The notes under the pieces were generated by a model. That model was given only the letters and a program-made list of their open reading frames with translations. It had not been told where the DNA came from and did no database searches. DNA of 64,000 nt from Gordius sp. MW1 (Eukaryota; Nematomorpha; Gordioida; Gordea; Gordiidae): contig OZ038531.1 in the NCBI GenBank assembly GCA_964036665.1, forward strand, positions 14,260,168 through 14,324,167. The letters run 5' to 3'. Below are positions 61,156 through 64,000 of the stretch, piece after piece; within the stretch, counting starts at the first letter, position 1, and each line of letters begins with the position of its first letter. Position numbers and translations under genes: made by a program.

Positions 61156-64000
61156 GAAATCATGATCGCATAGAGCAGTTTTCAAAAATTAAGCACTCAC
61201 GTTGCGATACAACAAACTAATCGCAACAATAAAACGTTGTCTTTTGTCAAAATGATAGTTCTCGCAGCTTAAAACCTCTTTTCGGAAATCAAACGAAGAT
61301 AATAGGATTCTCAAATTGGCTTACTTTTATATATTTTTTCATGCTCTTTCACATAGAATCGAAAAAAATAAATATTTTTGCCTCAAAATTTTTCACATAT
61401 TTTTCTTTGAACCGTATTCATCCGATGAAAGTTGTCGTTTTCAGACGTGGTTTCTATGATCCCAAGTAAAAATTTATCAGAATCTAAAAACTATTACTTT
61501 GAAATCATGATAGCATAGAGCAGTTTTCAAAAATTAAGCACTCACGTTGCGATACAACAAACTAATCGCCACAATAAAACGTTGTCTTTTGTCAAAATGA
61601 TAGTTCTCGCAGCTTAAAACCTCTTTTCGGAAGTCAAGCGAGGATAATAGGATTCTCAAATTGGCTTACTTTTACATATTTTTTCATGCTCTTTCACATA
61701 GAATCGAAAAAAATAAATATTTTTACCTCAAAATTTTTCACATATTTTTCTTTGAACCGTATTCATCCGATGAAAGTTGTCGGTTTTAGACGTGGTTTCT
61801 ATGATCCCAAGTAAAAATTTATCAGAATCTAAAAATTATTACTCTGAAATCATGATCGCATAGAGCAGTTTTCAAAAATTAAGCACTCACGTTGCGACAG
61901 AAAAACTAATCGCAACAATAAAACGTTGTCTTTTGTCAAAATGATAGTTCTCGCAGCTTAAAACCTCTTTTCGGAAATCAAACAAGGATAATAGGATTCT
62001 CAAATTGGCTTACTTTTATATATTTTTTCATGCTCTTTCACATAGAATCGAAAAAAATAAATATTTTTGCCTCAAAATTTTTCACATATTTTTCTTTGAA
62101 CCGTATTCATCCGATGAAAGTTGTCGTTTTCAGACGTGGTTTCTATGATCCCAAGTAAAAATTTATCAGAATCTAAAAACTATTACTTTGAAATCATGAT
62201 CGCATAGAGCAGTTTTCAAAAATTAAGCACTCACGTTGCGATACAACAAACTAATCGCCACAATAAAACGTTGTCTTTTGTCAAAATGATAGTTCTCGCA
62301 GCTAAAAACCTCTTTTCGGAAGTCAAGCGAGGATAATAGGATTCTCAAATTGGCTTACTTTTACATATTTTTTCATGCTCTTTCACATAGAATCGAAAAA
62401 AATAAATATTTTTACCTCAAAATTTTTCACATATTTTTCTTTGAACCGTATTCATCCGATGAAAGTTGTCGTTTTCCGACGTTGTTTCTATGATCCCAAG
62501 TAAAAATTTATCAGAATCTAAAAATTATTACTTTGAAATCATGATCGCATAGAGCAGTTTTCAAAAATTAAGCACTCACGTTGCGACAGAAAAACTAATC
62601 GCAACAATAAAACGTTGTCTTTTGTCGAAATGATAGTTCTCGCAGCTTAAAACCTCTTTTCGGAAATCAATCGAGGATAATAGGATTCTCAAATTGGCTT
62701 ACTTTTATATATTTTTTCATGCTCTTTTACATAGAATCAAAAAAAAATAAATATTTTTAACTCAAAATTTTTCACATATTTTTCTTTGAACCGTATTCAT
62801 TCGATGAAAGTTGTCGTTTTCAGACGTGGTTTTTATGATCCCAAGTAAAAATTTATCAGAATCTAAAAACTATTACTTTGAAATCATGATCGCATAGAGC
62901 AGTTTTCAAAAATTAAGCACACACGTTGCGATACAACAAACTAATTGCAACAATATAACGTTGTCTTTTGTCAAAATGATAGTTCTCGCAGCTTAAAACC
63001 TCTTTTCGGAAATCAATCGAGGATAAAAGGATTCTCAAATTGGCTTACTTTTATATATTTTTTCATGCTCTTTCACATAGAATCGAAAAAAATAAATATT
63101 TTTGCCTCAAAATTTTTCACATATTTTTCTTTGAACCGTATTCATCCGATGAAAGTTGTCGTTTTCAGACGTGGTTTCTATGATCCCAAGTAAAAATTTA
63201 TGAGAATCTAAAAACTATTACTTTGAAATCATGATCGCATAGAGCAGTTTTCAAAAATTAAGCACTCACGTTGCGATACAACAAACTAATCGCCACAATA
63301 AAACGTTGTCTTTTGTCAAAATGATAGTTCTCGCAGCTTAAACCTCTTTTCGGAAGTCAAGCGAGGATAATAGGATTCTCAAATTGGCTTACTTTTATAT
63401 ATTTTTTCATGCTCTTTCACATAGAATCGAAAAAAATAAATATTTTTACCTCAAAATTTTTCACATATTTTTCTTTGAACCGTATTCATCCGATGAAAGT
63501 TGTCGTTTTCAGACGTGGTTTCTATGATCCCAAGTAAAAATTTATCAAAATCTAAAAATTATTACTTTGAAATCATGATCGCATAGAGCAGTTTTCAAAA
63601 ATTAAGCACTCACGTTGCGACAGAAAAACTAATCGCAACAATAAAACGTTGTCTTTTGTCAAAATGATAGTTCTCGCAGCTTAAAACCTCTTTTCGGAAA
63701 TCAATCGAGGATAAAAGGATTCTCAAATTGGCTTACTTTTATATATTTTTTCATGCTCTTTTACATAGAATCAAAAAAAATAAATATTTTTAACTCAAAA
63801 TTTTTCACATATTTTTCTTTGAACCGTATTCATTCGATGAAAGTTGTCGTTTTCAGACGTGGTTTTTATGATCCCAAGTAAAAATTTATCAGAATCTACC
63901 AAACTATTACTTTGAAATCATGATCGCATAGAGCAGTTTTCAAAAATTAAGCACTCACGTTGCGATACAACAAACTAATCGCAACAATAAAACGTTGTCT
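58413..64000 (+). repeat. Class C satellite block, right end, at least 16 monomers
   Basis: Up to 61155 this block belongs to the 10173-bp duplication. Beyond that it is non-duplicated class C sequence running off the window. Two subtypes, GATACAACAAACTAATCG and GACAGAAAAACTAATCG, alternate irregularly. Confidence 0.9.

Larger units (their letters stand above)
25110..64000 (+). repeat. Main satellite array, plus orientation, about 115 monomers
   Basis: Monomers of about 338 bp (class B) or about 344 bp (class C) repeat without interruption to the window edge. Each contains CGTATTCATCCGATGAAAG, GTTGTCGTTTTCAGACGTG, AAATCATGATCGCATAGAG, AAACGTTGTCTTTTGTCAAA and GAGGATAATAGGATTCTCAA. No gene lies in it. 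The short ORFs at 26473-26929 and 62945-63193 are chance readings. Array structure is detailed in the following entries. Confidence 0.97.

Noticed and set aside
25110..64000. Regular repeats considered as a CRISPR array
   Set aside because: Repeats are about 340 bp and contiguous with no unique spacers. The context is eukaryotic satellite.

Overview
This window looks like repeat-dominated nuclear DNA of an animal. It is AT-rich, with one spliced gene, several non-autonomous DNA transposons, a decayed reverse-transcriptase element and about 44 kb of satellite DNA. The gene's introns are very short at its 5' end (37, 39, 34 and 37 nt) and mostly longer downstream (48-198 nt). That gradient is best known from flatworms such as schistosomes, so a platyhelminth is my best guess, as inference only.

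Layout. 1-5720: two full copies (2062 and 2066 bp) and one truncated copy of a tandem unit packed with short inverted repeats, including three adjacent hairpins with UNCG-type loops. 5744-5925: a small, possibly broken coding remnant. 6278-8997 (minus): a complete 17-exon gene for an ABHD16-type serine hydrolase, reconstructed here from splice sites; all 16 junctions keep frame and give 452 residues. 9020-10836: a transposon with long inverted arms and a perfect 9-bp target duplication, 13-22 bp upstream of the gene's start codon. 10855-11412: a smaller inverted-repeat element. 11655-14936: a foldback hAT-like element with an 8-bp target duplication and arms of G-run/C-run minisatellite. 14945-18690: minisatellite, poly-C tracts, a broken ORF (15962-16234) and diverged satellite monomers in both orientations. 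18690-20165 (minus): a degenerate RT/RNase H retroelement.

20170-64000 is satellite. To about 25110 the monomers run in one orientation, interrupted by a second hAT-like element (23259-24340). From about 25110 to the end they run in the opposite orientation. The right part has nested structure: monomers of about 338 bp, four-monomer higher-order repeats of 1350 bp, a tandem duplication of 9456 bp, and an overlapping tandem duplication of 10173 bp that includes a second monomer class (about 344 bp). The array continues past the right edge. One box of about 19 bp is shared by all the monomer classes despite strong divergence elsewhere.

The only convincing intact gene is the ABHD16 homologue. 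Its upstream region has been rebuilt by transposons. The higher-order satellite resembles centromeric DNA in architecture, but nothing in the sequence proves centromere function. Coordinates of repeat boundaries are accurate to a few bases where stated as junctions and to tens of bases elsewhere.
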